Of a stretch of DNA of 64,000 nt, positions 45,167 to 55,700 are shown one piece after another. A model generated the notes under the pieces. That model saw only the letters and a program-made list of their open reading frames with translations. It was not told where the DNA came from and made no database searches. Position 1 is the first letter of the stretch. Each line of letters begins with the position of its first letter. The stretch covers positions 62,001 through 126,000 of the forward strand of contig SEFP01000003.1 of assembly GCA_004144185.1 (NCBI GenBank), in the 5' to 3' direction. The position numbers were made by a program, and so were the translations under genes. Source of the DNA: Sphingobacteriales bacterium (GTDB lineage: Bacteria; Bacteroidota; Bacteroidia; Chitinophagales; Chitinophagaceae).

Positions 45167-46060
45167 TTACTGTTCGGTCAGTTCCATAAAGCGGCTTTCA
45201 AGGCTTTGAGCCTTCTGCACCAGATGCGACAGGTAGATCCCGTTTTCGGCACAGAGCCGGTTAATGCTCTGGGCATTGCGGGAACCGTCCAACAGCGCCA
45301 GCCGCACCAGGTTGCCGTCGCGCCGTAGGTTGCCGATGCCGGAAACGCCCTGCAACAACGCCATTGCCTGTTCCGGAACATCGGTCGCCAGTTCCAGCTC
45401 GTCTTCTTTGCGCAACACCTCACTCACTGCTCCGGACACCAGCAGTTGACCTTTTTTCAGGATGGCCATATGGGTGCAAACCTTCTCCACCTCATCCAGC
45501 AGGTGCGACGCCATCACGATGGTATACCCTTCTTTGGAAAGCGCCCGGATCAGCTCACGGATTTCGGCGATGCCAGACGGATCGAGGCCGTTGGTTGGTT
45601 CATCGAGCACGACCACTTCCGGCTGGCCCAGCAGCGCGTTGGCAATCGCCAGCCGCTGTTTCATCCCGAGGCTGAAGGTCTGGAACGCACTGTCCCGACG
45701 CTCATACAGGCCTGTGAGGCGCAGTACCCGTTCGCGGTCGTCGAGTCCCCGACCTTTAATGCGGGCATTGATGGCCAGGTTGTCCCAGGCCGAGAGGTAG
45801 TGGTAAAAATTTGGTGTTTCCAGCAACGCACCCATCTTTTTACGGGCCGTTGCAGCATCCGGGTTGCCCAGCCATTCATACTCCCCGCTGTCGGCAGTGA
45901 GGGTATTGAGTACAATCCCCAGCAACGTGGTTTTGCCGCTGCCGTTGGGCCCCAGGATTCCGAAGACGCTGCCCCGCGGTACGTTGAAGCTGACGCCCGA
46001 TAAGGCCCGAAGGGCACCATAATGTTTTGTAATTCCGGAAATACGCAGAACAGGTTCCAA
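45167..46060 (-). CDS. ABC transporter ATPase
   Basis: 297 residues from TTG 46060 (MEPVLRISGITKHYG). The open frame runs to 46564, but that part overlaps the divergent SRPBCC gene and has no family similarity, so TTG is chosen; no nearer ATG exists. It has Walker A GPNGSGKTT, signature FSLGMKQRLAIA, Walker B VVVLDEPTNGLDP and H-loop MASHLL, then a C-terminal regulatory extension (about 220-297). It drives the ABC-2 permease downstream (73-bp gap). Confidence 0.9.
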   Translation of the reverse strand: MEPVLRISGITKHYGALRALSGVSFNVPRGSVFGILGPNGSGKTTLLGIVLNTLTADSGEYEWLGNPDAATARKKMGALLETPNFYHYLSAWDNLAINARIKGRGLDDRERVLRLTGLYERRDSAFQTFSLGMKQRLAIANALLGQPEVVVLDEPTNGLDPSGIAEIRELIRALSKEGYTIVMASHLLDEVEKVCTHMAILKKGQLLVSGAVSEVLRKEDELELATDVPEQAMALLQGVSGIGNLRRDGNLVRLALLDGSRNAQSINRLCAENGIYLSHLVQKAQSLESRFMELTEQ

Positions 46061-46120
46061 AGGCAGGAATGGTTTTGTAAACAAATGTAGCCGTACCTCA
46101 AAACTTTCCAACTCTTTTTT

Positions 46121-46576
46121 ATGCAAGCCTCGTCTGTTCAGATTCAAAAAACGTTTCCATTTTCCGTTGACCGCGTATTCCAGGCCTGGACCGACGGTGA
46201 AGAGCTCAAAAGCTGGTGGAAGCCCTCCAACTATAACCTGACCGAAAGCAAGACCGACGTCAAGACCGGCGGCACCATTGATTACCGGTTCCGGAACGAA
46301 GCCGGAGAAGAAGCCAGTCTGACCGGCAGCTACCGGAACGTACAACCGAACGTCCTGCTCGATTACGACTGGACCTGGGAGGTTTCCGGAAAGCCGACCA
46401 GCGACGGCAGCAAGCAGCACATTACGATTCAGTTTACCGCTGAAGGGGAAGGCTGCACTGTACAGGTGACGCAGGAGCAGGAGGCCGAGATGGAACAGGA
46501 ATCCGTGCAACACAGCTGGGAAGAAGCCTTTGAAAACCTGCACAGCCACCTGAGCGGCCAGCATACAGCATCGTAG
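46121..46576 (+). CDS. SRPBCC/AHSA1-like domain protein
   Basis: 151 residues consisting of one START-like helix-grip domain. VQIQKTFPFSVDRVFQAWTD and LKSWWKPSNY open it, as in AHSA1 proteins, and SWEEAFENLHSHL closes it. Ligand and partner unknown. It is distinct from the copy at 35057 (low similarity by eye). It is divergent from the ABC ATPase gene, starts 60 bp apart. Confidence 0.88.
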   Translation: MQASSVQIQKTFPFSVDRVFQAWTDGEELKSWWKPSNYNLTESKTDVKTGGTIDYRFRNEAGEEASLTGSYRNVQPNVLLDYDWTWEVSGKPTSDGSKQHITIQFTAEGEGCTVQVTQEQEAEMEQESVQHSWEEAFENLHSHLSGQHTAS

Positions 46577-46678
46577 CGCTTCCTTCTGCTCGGAAGAATG
46601 TTGTATAAGTAAGGTGTCAGGCTGTTCTTCGACAGGCTTAGGGTGACAGCGCGCATAAACAGAGGACGTTGCAGAAAG

Positions 46679-46686
46679 TAGTTTTG
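46679..46686 (+). promoter_or_regulatory. Promoter-like TAnnTTTG box before the DUF4268 gene
   Basis: TAGTTTTG matches the phylum -7 consensus. The expected transcription start (about 46693) is 23 bp before the ATG. No clear -33 box. Confidence 0.35.
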
Positions 46687-46715
46687 CTTTCTTTTCAGCT
46701 AGCTAAGAACACCAA

Positions 46716-47171
46716 ATGTTTTCCAAAACCGAGACCAGTGCCGGCAAGCAGGCCTTCTGGACTGCCTTTGGCCGCTATATGCAACCGGTGACCGGTGCCG
46801 ATGGTCTTCCCCGAAAATGGCTGAATTATGAAACCGGCGTGCATGGACTGTACATCCGGGTGCTGCTGATCGGAAGCAACGCGTATGCCGGTTTTGAAAT
46901 CTCCGATGCCTCCGGTGGCTTAGGCGCTCATCAGGCTACCCTACTCACCCGGACCGCCACTCAACTCAATACCCATACTGAAACGGACTGGGACTGGATT
47001 CCGGTTCCCGACCGTCCGGCAGACAGTGTTTTTCTCGGGATTCAGGTATCCGGAACCTCTCCAATGGTGCAATCCAACTGGCCGGAATTGATTTCATTCT
47101 TTAAAAGAGCTTTGCTGGCGATGGACGCGTATTGGACCGAAACCGGCTTTGCCTTTGAGATGCTCACCTAA
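46716..47171 (+). CDS. DUF4268-like protein
   Basis: 151 residues. It resembles the DUF4268 family in KQAFWTAFGRYMQPVTGADGL, the KWLNYETGVHGLYIRVLL core and the closing WPELISFFKRALLAMDAYW. Some family members are fused to restriction-modification or nuclease-like domains, but this stand-alone form has no catalytic motif I can see. Probably cytoplasmic. A terminator follows within a few bases. Confidence 0.8.
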   Translation: MFSKTETSAGKQAFWTAFGRYMQPVTGADGLPRKWLNYETGVHGLYIRVLLIGSNAYAGFEISDASGGLGAHQATLLTRTATQLNTHTETDWDWIPVPDRPADSVFLGIQVSGTSPMVQSNWPELISFFKRALLAMDAYWTETGFAFEMLT

Positions 47172-47173
47172 AG

Positions 47174-47207
47174 AAACGGGCTGCTTCGGTGGAAGCAGCC
47201 CGTTTTA
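47174..47207 (+). terminator. Intrinsic terminator after the DUF4268 gene
   Basis: AAACGGGCTGCTTC and GAAGCAGCCCGTTT form a 14-bp stem followed by TAA. It may also serve the convergent small gene. Confidence 0.85.
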
Positions 47208-47227
47208 ATGAAATAGATGAATGGCGG

Positions 47228-47413
47228 TTACGCCATTGCGTCATCTGCTTTTGTCTGAGCCTGGTCGCGGTACTGATCGTACTGGCCTTTCAGTTTACCA
47301 CCCAGGTTTTGAGCTTGTTTAGTTAAGTTCTGACGCACTTCATTACCTTTTTTGGTATTGAAGAGGTAGTATGCAGCACCAGCTGCGGCGAGAGCAAGCC
47401 ATTTTTTGTTCAT
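47228..47413 (-). CDS. Small YtxH-like protein
   Basis: 61 residues: an N-terminal hydrophobic helix (KKWLALAAAGAAYYLF) followed by a charged amphipathic helix (KKGNEVRQNLTKQAQNLGGK, QYDQYRDQAQTKADD). This matches the layout of YtxH/general-stress small proteins. Likely membrane-anchored with a cytoplasmic coiled coil. Regulation unknown. Confidence 0.75.
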   Translation of the reverse strand: MNKKWLALAAAGAAYYLFNTKKGNEVRQNLTKQAQNLGGKLKGQYDQYRDQAQTKADDAMA

Positions 47414-47550
47414 GATAGAAGAGATGTTTTGTGAAGAACTGGCTTAAAATTTTCGTGCCAGCTACAAGTGGTTCCGGAAAAATTTGCGAACAATACCTAC
47501 GGACCGGGATTTCGGCGCGGCTACTTTAGCTCGCCCCGAAAAAAGTAACT

Positions 47551-49275
47551 TTGAACAAACGGTTTGCTTTTCTTTTCCTTCTTGGATTTTGGTACGGCTT
47601 TGCACGTGCTGAATCGCCACAGCTGCTTCAGAAAGTAGACAGCATTGCGACTACTGATTTTGAAACCACCCTGCGTCTCTGCGACAGCCTGCTGCTCACC
47701 AAGCCCGGACCCAAAGAAACAGGCATTCTGCACCGGTTGCGCGGCAAGGCGTTTTATTTTAAAGGTCAGTATGAAGAAGCCGCTCAGGAATATGCCACTT
47801 CTGTAGACGCACTTCGGGCCGCCGGACTGGAAACGGAGCGGGGACTGACGTTTCTGGAACAGGCACGGCTGTTCCGGAAAATGAAGATGTATGAAGAAGC
47901 CATAGGCGTGTATCGCCGTGCGGAAACCATTTTCCGGACGCTGGCCGATTCGTGTAATCTTTCCACCACCTGGAACGAATGGGGCGTGGTGTATGAAATG
48001 CAGGAGGATTTTGAAGAAGCTACCCGCTTTTACACCAAATCCCTTCAGATCAAAGAAGCACTGAGCGACAGTGTCGGCATTGCCTATGCCCACAGTTTTA
48101 TCGCCACAACCGAGCTGGGCTTGAAACACTTTTCGTCGGCAACGCTGCACGGGATGTATGCGTTCCGGTTGTTTGAACGGCTGGGCGATCCGTTTCCCAT
48201 CGCCATTCAAAGTGCGGATTTAGGGGTGCTATTCCAACGACAGCGCAATTACCCGAAAGCAATCGCATTTCTTCAGTTCAGCGACAGTATGGCCCAATCC
48301 TGGGACTATAAAGATCTGCGCCTGGAAAACTACCGGCGGCTTTCCCGGCTGTACTACGAAATGGGTCATTTCGATTCGGCCTATGCCTATCAGGATGCGT
48401 ACGTGCTGCTTAAAGACAGCATTTTTACACAGGCCTCCCAAAAGACGATTGCCGAACTGAATGCCCGCTACGAGCTGGCCGAAAAAGATGCTGCCCTGCA
48501 ACGTAAACAAGCCGAAAGCGACCGGGCGACCTTCGGAACGGTGCTGGTAGCGTTATTGTTGGTTTCATTGGGTGTGGTCAGCTTTGTGATGGTTCGTCAC
48601 CAGCGGCTCCGGAATAAAGCGCTGATCAAAGAACATTATTACCGGGAAGAGCTGGCCCAGAAAGAAGCAGAGCAGCGCCTGACTGAGCAACGCAACCATA
48701 TCTCCCGCGAGCTGCACGACAATATCGGCTCCTACCTCACCTTTATCAGCTCTTCGATCGACCGCATTCAGTCGCCCGACCTTCGGGTAAATCCCAAGAT
48801 CACGGGTATTAAAGAACTGACTCAGGAGACCATTGTAGAGCTGCGCAAAACCGTTTGGTTGCTTAACAACCCCGCCCTGACTGCTTTTGAATGGCAGCTG
48901 AAGCTTCAGGACTATTACCGGCGGTTTCCGGAAGTCTGCGTTACCGCCATGCCGGAAGCAGATCAGGTCCGGATGAGTTCCCATCAGGCGACGTATCTGT
49001 TCCGGGTGGTTCAGGAAGCCATTAACAACGCCCTGAAATATTCCGGTGCGTCCCGGATTCAGGTGGCCGTCCGGTATGAGGCAGCACAGCTTCAGATCTC
49101 GGTACAGGACTGCGGGAAAGGGTTTGATCCGGAACACATTCTTCAGGGGTATGGCATGACCACCATGCGCCAGCGAACTGAGGAACTGGGCGGCTGGTTT
49201 CAGATACAGTCCACACCCAATTCGGGCACCGAAATACGTATCTCATTGCCTTTCAAGGCCGACCTGGCAGCGTAG
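47551..49275 (+). CDS. TPR-containing sensor histidine kinase (HisKA_3, NarX-like)
   Basis: 574 residues from TTG 47551, chosen because NKRFAFLFLLGFWYGFARAE is a signal peptide. Five or six TPR units fill the periplasmic part (for example YKEEAAQEYATSVDAL-like and EATRFYTKSLQIKEAL segments). A helix at about 331-350 (FGTVLVALLLVSLGVVSFVM) crosses the membrane, followed by a coiled coil (EELAQKEAEQRLTEQRNH). The HisKA_3 box has His389 in SRELHDNIG, and the HATPase region has NNALKYSGASR and DCGKGFDP. It likely signals to a LuxR/NarL-type regulator, which is not in the window. Confidence 0.92.
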   Translation: MNKRFAFLFLLGFWYGFARAESPQLLQKVDSIATTDFETTLRLCDSLLLTKPGPKETGILHRLRGKAFYFKGQYEEAAQEYATSVDALRAAGLETERGLTFLEQARLFRKMKMYEEAIGVYRRAETIFRTLADSCNLSTTWNEWGVVYEMQEDFEEATRFYTKSLQIKEALSDSVGIAYAHSFIATTELGLKHFSSATLHGMYAFRLFERLGDPFPIAIQSADLGVLFQRQRNYPKAIAFLQFSDSMAQSWDYKDLRLENYRRLSRLYYEMGHFDSAYAYQDAYVLLKDSIFTQASQKTIAELNARYELAEKDAALQRKQAESDRATFGTVLVALLLVSLGVVSFVMVRHQRLRNKALIKEHYYREELAQKEAEQRLTEQRNHISRELHDNIGSYLTFISSSIDRIQSPDLRVNPKITGIKELTQETIVELRKTVWLLNNPALTAFEWQLKLQDYYRRFPEVCVTAMPEADQVRMSSHQATYLFRVVQEAINNALKYSGASRIQVAVRYEAAQLQISVQDCGKGFDPEHILQGYGMTTMRQRTEELGGWFQIQSTPNSGTEIRISLPFKADLAA

Positions 49276-49333
49276 TATTTCACAGGACTGTTGGCATTGT
49301 TATTTATATGTCCAGGTCATTCAAACCTGTTTT

Positions 49334-49627
49334 ATGAAATCTAAAATCCTGATTGCCCTGATGAGTCTCGGACTCGCTGTTGGTACTGTTGCACCGGATA
49401 CAGCAAGCGCTCAATCCCGCTATAAAGTGAAAAAGAAAGGCTGGAGTAAGAAAGCTAAGGGTGCAGCCATCGGCGGTGTAGGTGGGGCCGTACTGGGTGG
49501 TGTTGTAGGCGGCACGAAAGGAGCCGTGATCGGTGGTGCAGCCGGTGCCGGTGGTGGATACCTGTATGGGAAGCGCCGGACCAACCGCAAAGGCGACAAC
49601 CGCGCCACGGTAATTAAAAGACGCTAA
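49334..49627 (+). CDS. Secreted glycine-zipper (YMGG-like) protein
   Basis: 97 residues. The signal peptide ends near TASAQ. The mature protein is basic with a Gly-zipper core (AAIGGVGGAVLGGVVGGTKGAVIGG split over two helices), then YLYGKRRTNRKGDN. The family associates with or inserts in membranes, often in the envelope. Role unknown. A strong terminator follows. Confidence 0.85.
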   Translation: MKSKILIALMSLGLAVGTVAPDTASAQSRYKVKKKGWSKKAKGAAIGGVGGAVLGGVVGGTKGAVIGGAAGAGGGYLYGKRRTNRKGDNRATVIKRR

Positions 49628-49649
49628 TCCAGACCTCAGATCTGTTTAT

Positions 49650-49689
49650 AAAAGAGCCTTGCTTTCGGTATGAAAGCAAGGCTCTTTTT
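49650..49689 (+). terminator. Intrinsic terminator after the glycine-zipper gene
   Basis: AAAAGAGCCTTGCTTTC pairs with GAAAGCAAGGCTCTTTT around loop GGTAT, followed by more T. Confidence 0.9.
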
Positions 49690-49744
49690 ATAGTTTATAT
49701 GTCGGATCGTTCCGGAATGGAGATAAAGGAGGTGGCAGTAGGAT

Positions 49745-50095
49745 TTAGAACCTCAGTTCCTGTGAAGGATCCCAGAAGCGGGCGGTAAAATCGGGAACCG
49801 CATCATCCACCACCCGGATGCCTTCAGCCTCCAGTAGTTTTTGCATGGCATCGGGTGTGCCGAAATGATGCTTTCCGGTTAGCTGTCCGTTGCGGTTGAG
49901 CACCCGGTGGGCCGGCACTTTTGGATGCGCTGTATGGCTCAGATTCATAGCATACCCCACCATCCGGGCACCGGAGCGGACGCCCAGTGCGGCCGCAATC
50001 GCCCCATAGCTCGTCAGACGGCCTTCCGGAATGGCCCGTACAATCTCGTAGACCGCTTCGTATAGGTCAGGAGGCCGGTGGAAGGTTGGAATCAT
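49745..50095 (-). CDS. Alkyltransferase-like protein (ATL), MGMT fold without the active cysteine
   Basis: 116 residues from ATG 50095 (MIPTFHRPPDLYEAVYEIVR); the frame is open further into the upstream gene. It has the MGMT DNA-binding domain with the HTH (GRLTSYGAIAAALGVRSGARMVGYAM) and the active-site region VPAHRVLNRNG, where the alkyl-accepting Cys of PCHR is Ala. By family it binds O6-alkylguanine and recruits nucleotide-excision repair instead of transferring the alkyl group. It overlaps the DUF5522 gene by 29 bp and follows trmB in one tight unit. Confidence 0.9.
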   Translation of the reverse strand: MIPTFHRPPDLYEAVYEIVRAIPEGRLTSYGAIAAALGVRSGARMVGYAMNLSHTAHPKVPAHRVLNRNGQLTGKHHFGTPDAMQKLLEAEGIRVVDDAVPDFTARFWDPSQELRF

Positions 50096-50276
50096 GGGTC
50101 TGGGTAGTTCGTCGGGCCAGCAGCTGCTCGCGCCGGGGTTGGGGAACGGCCGCAAAATCATACGGGCAGTGCAGGCAGCCATTTCCGCAGCAATGCCCCC
50201 GCTTCAGGTGATACGCCTCGGTGAATACCAGCCGTCCATCCGGAAGCAGGTAGTAATCAGGCGTCTCCGTCGTCAT
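50067..50276 (-). CDS. DUF5522 small cysteine-rich protein
   Basis: 69 residues. The family signature VFTEAYHLKRGHCCGNGCLHCPYDF has four cysteines plus a histidine, suggesting a metal-binding knuckle. It is typical of Bacteroidota and of unknown function. The start overlaps the end of trmB by 20 bp and the stop lies inside the ATL gene, so the three genes are translationally coupled. Confidence 0.85.
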   Translation of the reverse strand: MTTETPDYYLLPDGRLVFTEAYHLKRGHCCGNGCLHCPYDFAAVPQPRREQLLARRTTQTHDSNLPPAS

Positions 50277-50985
50277 CCGTCACGGCTTTACCGTTGCGTT
50301 GGGTAGTTGCCTGCAGATACCGTTCCGGAACCTGAACGCCTCCTTCCGGAAGCCGGAACGCGAGGTAGTAAATCTTACGGCCGTCGGCCAGGTGCAGCTT
50401 TTCGTAGTGCGTCTGGATGGCCAGTGGACCGGTTGCCTGGCCGATCGCATAGATATCCTGATAATCGGTAACAGTTTCGCAGCCTTGTTCTTCAATGACC
50501 TCGCGGGTAAAATCGTACAGCTCGCGCGAGTCAGTTTTGAGGTGAATAGTCGCACCCGGCTTGAGCACCTTTTCGTACTGGGCCAAAAACCGCGGATGGG
50601 TGAGCCGGTTTTTCGCACGGGATTTGGTGAGAAACGGATCCGGAAACAAAATCCAGATTTCGGCTACTTCACCGGGTGCGAAATACTGTTCGAGATGGCC
50701 GATCTGGATGCGCAGAAACGCGACATTGGAACGGTTTTCAGCCAGCGCTTTTTTGGCACCTACATAAATCCGGTTGCCTTTGACGTCTACGCCGATATAG
50801 TTACGATCGGGATTCTGAGCGCCCAGTCCGAGGCTGTACTCGCCTTTGCCGCAGGCCAGCTCCAGCGTAATGGGATGATCATTTTTAAAAACGGTTTTCC
50901 AGGCGCCTTTCATGCCTTCCGGATACTGAAGGACGTTGGAATAGGTTTCGATGGCGGCAAACCGCACCAGCTTTTTCTGAGCCAC
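50257..50985 (-). CDS. trmB: tRNA (guanine-N7-)-methyltransferase
   Basis: 242 residues. It makes m7G46 in tRNA from SAM. The SAM motif LELACGKGEYSLGLG, IGVDVKGNRIYVGAKK and the catalytic/structural ILFPDPFLTKSRAKNRLTHP identify TrmB, and HLKTDSRELYDF and GCETVTDYQDIY complete the family pattern. The C-terminus extends about 25 residues beyond many homologues. First gene of the trmB-DUF5522-ATL unit. Confidence 0.95.
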   Translation of the reverse strand: MAQKKLVRFAAIETYSNVLQYPEGMKGAWKTVFKNDHPITLELACGKGEYSLGLGAQNPDRNYIGVDVKGNRIYVGAKKALAENRSNVAFLRIQIGHLEQYFAPGEVAEIWILFPDPFLTKSRAKNRLTHPRFLAQYEKVLKPGATIHLKTDSRELYDFTREVIEEQGCETVTDYQDIYAIGQATGPLAIQTHYEKLHLADGRKIYYLAFRLPEGGVQVPERYLQATTQRNGKAVTDDDGDA

Positions 50986-51035
50986 GCGTTTTGAGGAATT
51001 AAAGATGAATGATGAAACAGCCGGATGCTACCCTA

Positions 51036-52577
51036 CTAGAGCGGAATGTTTCCGTGTTTGCGGCGTGGAGCCACAACAACTTTATTCCGGAGCATTTCAA
51101 AGCCCCGCAGCAACCGCTCGCGGGTCTGGAACGGGAAAATCACTTCGTCGATAAACCCACGGGCAGCAGCACCATACGGATTCGCAAACTTGGCGGCGTA
51201 TTCCTGTTCTTTTTCCACGGCTTTAGCAGCGGTGTCTTCTGCTTCGGAAATCTGCTTTTTAAAGATGATTTCAGACGCTCCTTTGGCACCCATCACGGCG
51301 ATTTCGGCGGTCGGCCAGGCATAGTTCAGGTCGGCTCCGATGTGTTTGGAGTTCATCACATCATAGGCCCCACCATAGGCTTTGCGGGTGATCACGGTAA
51401 TCTTCGGCACGGTGGCTTCGCTCAGTGCATACAGCAGTTTGGCACCATTGGTGATGATACCGTTCCATTCCTGATCGGTACCGGGCAGGAAGCCGGGTAC
51501 ATCTACCAGCACCAGCAGCGGGATGTTGAAGGCATCGCAGAACCGCACAAAACGGGCCCCTTTCCGGGATGAGTTGATGTCGAGCACACCGGCCATCACA
51601 GCGGGCTGGTTGGCTACGATGCCGACGCTGCGACCACCGACGCGGGCAAACCCGACAACGATATTTTCAGCAAAATCTTTATGCACTTCAAAGAAGTCTT
51701 CGCCATCCACCAGCTGGGCGATCACCTCTTTCATATCATAGGGCTGGTTGGCGCCTTCCGGAATCATCGTATCCAGTACCGGGCGGGTTTCGTCACCGGG
51801 GGTATAGGGCAGCGCTGGTGCCTCTTCGTCGCAGTTTTGCGGAACAAAACTGAGCAATTTTTTCAGGTACTGAATGGCTTCTACTTCGTTGCGGCAGCTA
51901 AAGTGAGTTACGCCGCTTTTAGATGCATGCGTAGCTGCCCCACCCAGTTCTTCAGAGGTCACGGTTTCGTGGGTCACGGTTTTCACCACGTTGGGACCGG
52001 TGACGAACATGTAGCTCGTCTGCTCTACCATCAGGATAAAATCCGTGATGGCCGGGCTGTAAACCGCTCCGCCTGCGCAGGGCCCCATGATAGCCGAGAG
52101 CTGTGGCACGACCCCACTCGCCTTTACATTGCGATGGAAGATATCAGCATATCCGCCCAGGCTGACAACGCCTTCCTGGATGCGGGCGCCGCCGCTGTCG
52201 TTGAGGCCAATCAGGGGCGCACCATTTTGCAGTGCGTGGTCCATGATTTTCACAATTTTTTCGGCGTGAGTTTCGCTGAGCGAACCACCAAACACGGTAA
52301 AATCCTGGCTAAATACGTACACGAGTCGTCCGGAAACCTTGCCGTAACCGGTTACGACGCCATCGCCGAGGTAGATTTCGGTTTCCATGCCAAAATCCCG
52401 GCTGCGGTGCTCGACGAACGCACCGATTTCCACAAAAGACCCGGCGTCCAGCAGCAGTTCGATGCGCTCCCAGGCCGTCAGCTTTCCTTTTTTGTGTTGG
52501 CTATCGATGCGGGCTTGTCCGCCGCCCAGTTGGGATTGGGCGATTTTATCCTGAAGCGTTGCGGCCGTGTTTGTCAT
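51036..52577 (-). CDS. Acyl-CoA (propionyl/acetyl) carboxylase carboxyltransferase beta subunit
   Basis: 513 residues from ATG 52577 ([17 protein letters not shown] 52586 is possible). Tandem crotonase folds are visible. The N-terminal half has [15 protein letters not shown] and [13 protein letters not shown], and the C-terminal half has [15 protein letters not shown] and [21 protein letters not shown]. It carboxylates propionyl-CoA or acetyl-CoA with biotin carboxylated by a separate subunit, which is not in this window. Substrate choice cannot be read from sequence alone. Confidence 0.93.
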   Translation of the reverse strand: MTNTAATLQDKIAQSQLGGGQARIDSQHKKGKLTAWERIELLLDAGSFVEIGAFVEHRSRDFGMETEIYLGDGVVTGYGKVSGRLVYVFSQDFTVFGGSLSETHAEKIVKIMDHALQNGAPLIGLNDSGGARIQEGVVSLGGYADIFHRNVKASGVVPQLSAIMGPCAGGAVYSPAITDFILMVEQTSYMFVTGPNVVKTVTHETVTSEELGGAATHASKSGVTHFSCRNEVEAIQYLKKLLSFVPQNCDEEAPALPYTPGDETRPVLDTMIPEGANQPYDMKEVIAQLVDGEDFFEVHKDFAENIVVGFARVGGRSVGIVANQPAVMAGVLDINSSRKGARFVRFCDAFNIPLLVLVDVPGFLPGTDQEWNGIITNGAKLLYALSEATVPKITVITRKAYGGAYDVMNSKHIGADLNYAWPTAEIAVMGAKGASEIIFKKQISEAEDTAAKAVEKEQEYAAKFANPYGAAARGFIDEVIFPFQTRERLLRGFEMLRNKVVVAPRRKHGNIPL

Positions 52578-52792
52578 GGGCAGCAAAAATAGGGGGAACC
52601 GGGTTGAGATTAAAAATGAAGAAAGGAATGAGACCTTCCGGAAGCCACAGCTTCCAGAAGGGACTTTTAAGTTGAACTGCTACACAGGACAGACAAGATG
52701 CGAGATCAAATGAGTGCGAGAATGAGTGCGAAGCAGTTTTTTAAAATATAGGTTCGAATCACCTTCGCGTTTGATTCAAAAATCCTATCTGA

Positions 52793-55700
52793 ATGCAGAA
52801 ACATTACACCTGGCTGTTTTTAATAGCTGCCCTACTGACCACCCCGTTTGCTCACGGGCAGTTAAATAGTTACCCCCAAGCCCTTGCAGAAGGTGGTGGT
52901 TGCATTTACTTAGATTTCGATGGACATAGCCTCCCTGCAGGTTCTGCATGGAATAACCACTTGGCCTATACAGCAGCTGCCTCCGGCTTAGACGCAGCCA
53001 CGGTGAAACTCATATACGAGTCGGTAAGGGAAGATTTTATTCCGTTTAACGTTACTGTAACTACGGATGCGGGAATTTACAATACATTCATACCTAATCG
53101 TCGCATTCGCTGTATTATATCCCCAAGCAGCCTCACAACTATTGGCATTGAAGCAAAAAACGCTGGACATCCTAATGATCCGGACATTTATGGCAATGCC
53201 ATAACGAGCAGCTATGGTCAAATAGACCCTCTCTGTTGGATATTTACAACGAATACCTATCAAAATTGCGCGGATGTTATTTCTCATGAATTAGGCCATG
53301 TTTTCGGATTGCAACATCGGAATCTACCCGGCGGAGGGATATTCAATAGTGCTACACGTTGGGGGCCTATCATGGGCGCTGGAGGCCATGCTATTCTGCA
53401 CTGGAGTGATGGTGAGTATGAATGTCTTCGTGGCGAGGAAAGGGTAGCAGATCCTGTTGAACGGCAATCCGATCTTCTAACTATTGGCGATGCAATTGTA
53501 GCGCAGTGCAACGATCCAAACGAAACCAGTTACAGGTGGCGTAATCCATTAGAAGAAACCTATGATCCCACTCCATTAACAAGAACAGGTAATCAACTGC
53601 AGGGCAGCGGGGTGATCAGACAGCACGGTTTACGCGGACCGGATGATGTATACAACTTTACTTTCGCTATATACGAGAGGCAGCGGGTCCGGCTTACGAT
53701 CAAATCTATATTCCGAGGCAGTTTAACAAATCAGGCAGTTCGTCGTTATGGTAATATCCGCCTGCATGCAACATTATTTACTCCCTATCGGCAATACCAC
53801 ATACCTATCGATTACTCGGCAGGTCCGGAACCTACGGATCAAGATGTCATTATAGATGAAAATCTGGCACCGGGAACTTATCGTCTGAGAGTTAAAGGGG
53901 AAGCTTATAATAGGGCGGTTTGGTATAATCTAAGGGGTGTTAGATGGGCGGACATATTTGATGACCCTATTTTGAATGATAATAGGGGTAATTATAGTGA
54001 ATATGGCTCCATCGGCTCTTTCAAGGTAGAAGGTTTATTAGGAGAAATACTACCATCACGTTGTGCCTTGCTTTATAACAGAGCCGCTTATCTGGGTGTT
54101 CCAATGCTTATTTCTTCCGGAAGCTATACCATGAATGATCTTAAAGCAATTGGGATCGAACAGCATGAAATACGTTCTCTGAAAGTTGTTCCCGGTTATG
54201 AGATCGAGGTTTATGATCAAGACAACTGCAACGGACCTTCACTCGTCCTGTTCGCCGACGATGACGATCTATCCAATAATCCCTTTAGTACTGCTGATCC
54301 TACCGGATGGGATCGCCACATAACATCCATTGCCATGCGTAAGGAGCGGGGGGCAACTGTCTACAGCAATGGCAACTATGGATCCGCACCTTTAGCTATA
54401 CCCAGAGGTGCCTACAATCAGGAATCTCTAACGAGATTTGGACTGGATTCGGCAGCATTGTCATCCCTACAGGTACGTCCCGGCTACGAAATTCAACTCT
54501 TCAGCGGCGATGAGTTCAAGGGGTATTCCATAGTACTTACTGCCGATCTGCCCAACCTGGCAACCAAAGTCTTTCCAACCGCCGGCACTTGGGATAACCG
54601 CGCCCGATCCATCATCGTTCGCAAAATCGGTACCCCTGTCGTTACAGCATTCAACGACTGCAACAACTTCACCACCACCCCCATCCCGTTTACCGAAGGA
54701 CGGTATACCGCCAAAGACCTACTGGCCCGCGGACTGGCCTTCAAAACACTGTCCTCCCTTAAAGTAACCGCCGGTTACGAAGCCGTGCTCTACGCCAGTG
54801 ATACCTTCCAGGGCGCTTCCCTTTCCCTGACCGCCAACACCCCCTGCCTGACCGCTAACCCATTACCGGGTGGCCCCAACTGGAACGATAAAACCGCCTC
54901 CCTGATCGTACGCAAGTACCAGGCGCCTGTGGTGACCCTCTACAATAACTGCAACAACTTCACTACCACTCCGGTCCCACTGACCGAAGGGTTCTACACC
55001 GTAGCAGACCTTAAGGACCGCGGACTGGACTCGGGACAGCTCTCTTCTCTGAAAATTACTCCCGGATACGAAGCCGTCCTCTACACGGGTAACTACCTGA
55101 CCGGCCACTCCGTGCGGCTGACCTCCGATGCACTCTGCCTAACCAACAACACCTTTCCGGGTGGAGGCACCTGGAACGACAAAACCAGCTCCCTTCAGGT
55201 ACGCGCCCTGCCCAAAGCCGTCGCCTGGATGTATGCAGCCCTTAACTACAGCAACGGTCCCGCAGGTCCTTCGCCCCTCCCGGTAGGCGACTACGACCTC
55301 TCCGAACTCAACAGAAGAGGCATCGGTAACGACGCACTTTCTTCGATCAAAGTCGATTCCGGCTATGAGATGGTTCTGTACCAAAACGACAACTTCAGCG
55401 GGGACTCCCTGATCCTGGCTGCCAACACCCCAAGCCTCGATTACTTCACCCTCCAATCCTCCACCGGCAACTGGCTTGGCGCTTCTTCCTGGGATAACCA
55501 AACCTCCTCCCTGCGCGTACGCACCGCCACCACCGGCGCGCCCAAAGCCTGGGCCTACCCCTCCAACACCTTCCAGGGCCTGGAAGTAGCTCTGGCGCCG
55601 GGTACCTACAGCATGGCTGCCCTTAAAGCCCGGGGACTGAACAACGATGCGTTGCGTGCCCTCCGGCTGGCTCCCGGCTACGGCGCCACCCTGTACGAGA

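Noticed and set aside
45167-46564. Full 465-codon frame for the ABC ATPase
   Set aside because: The N-terminal 168 codons overlap the SRPBCC gene in antisense and do not resemble an ATPase. The TTG at 46060 gives the usual length.
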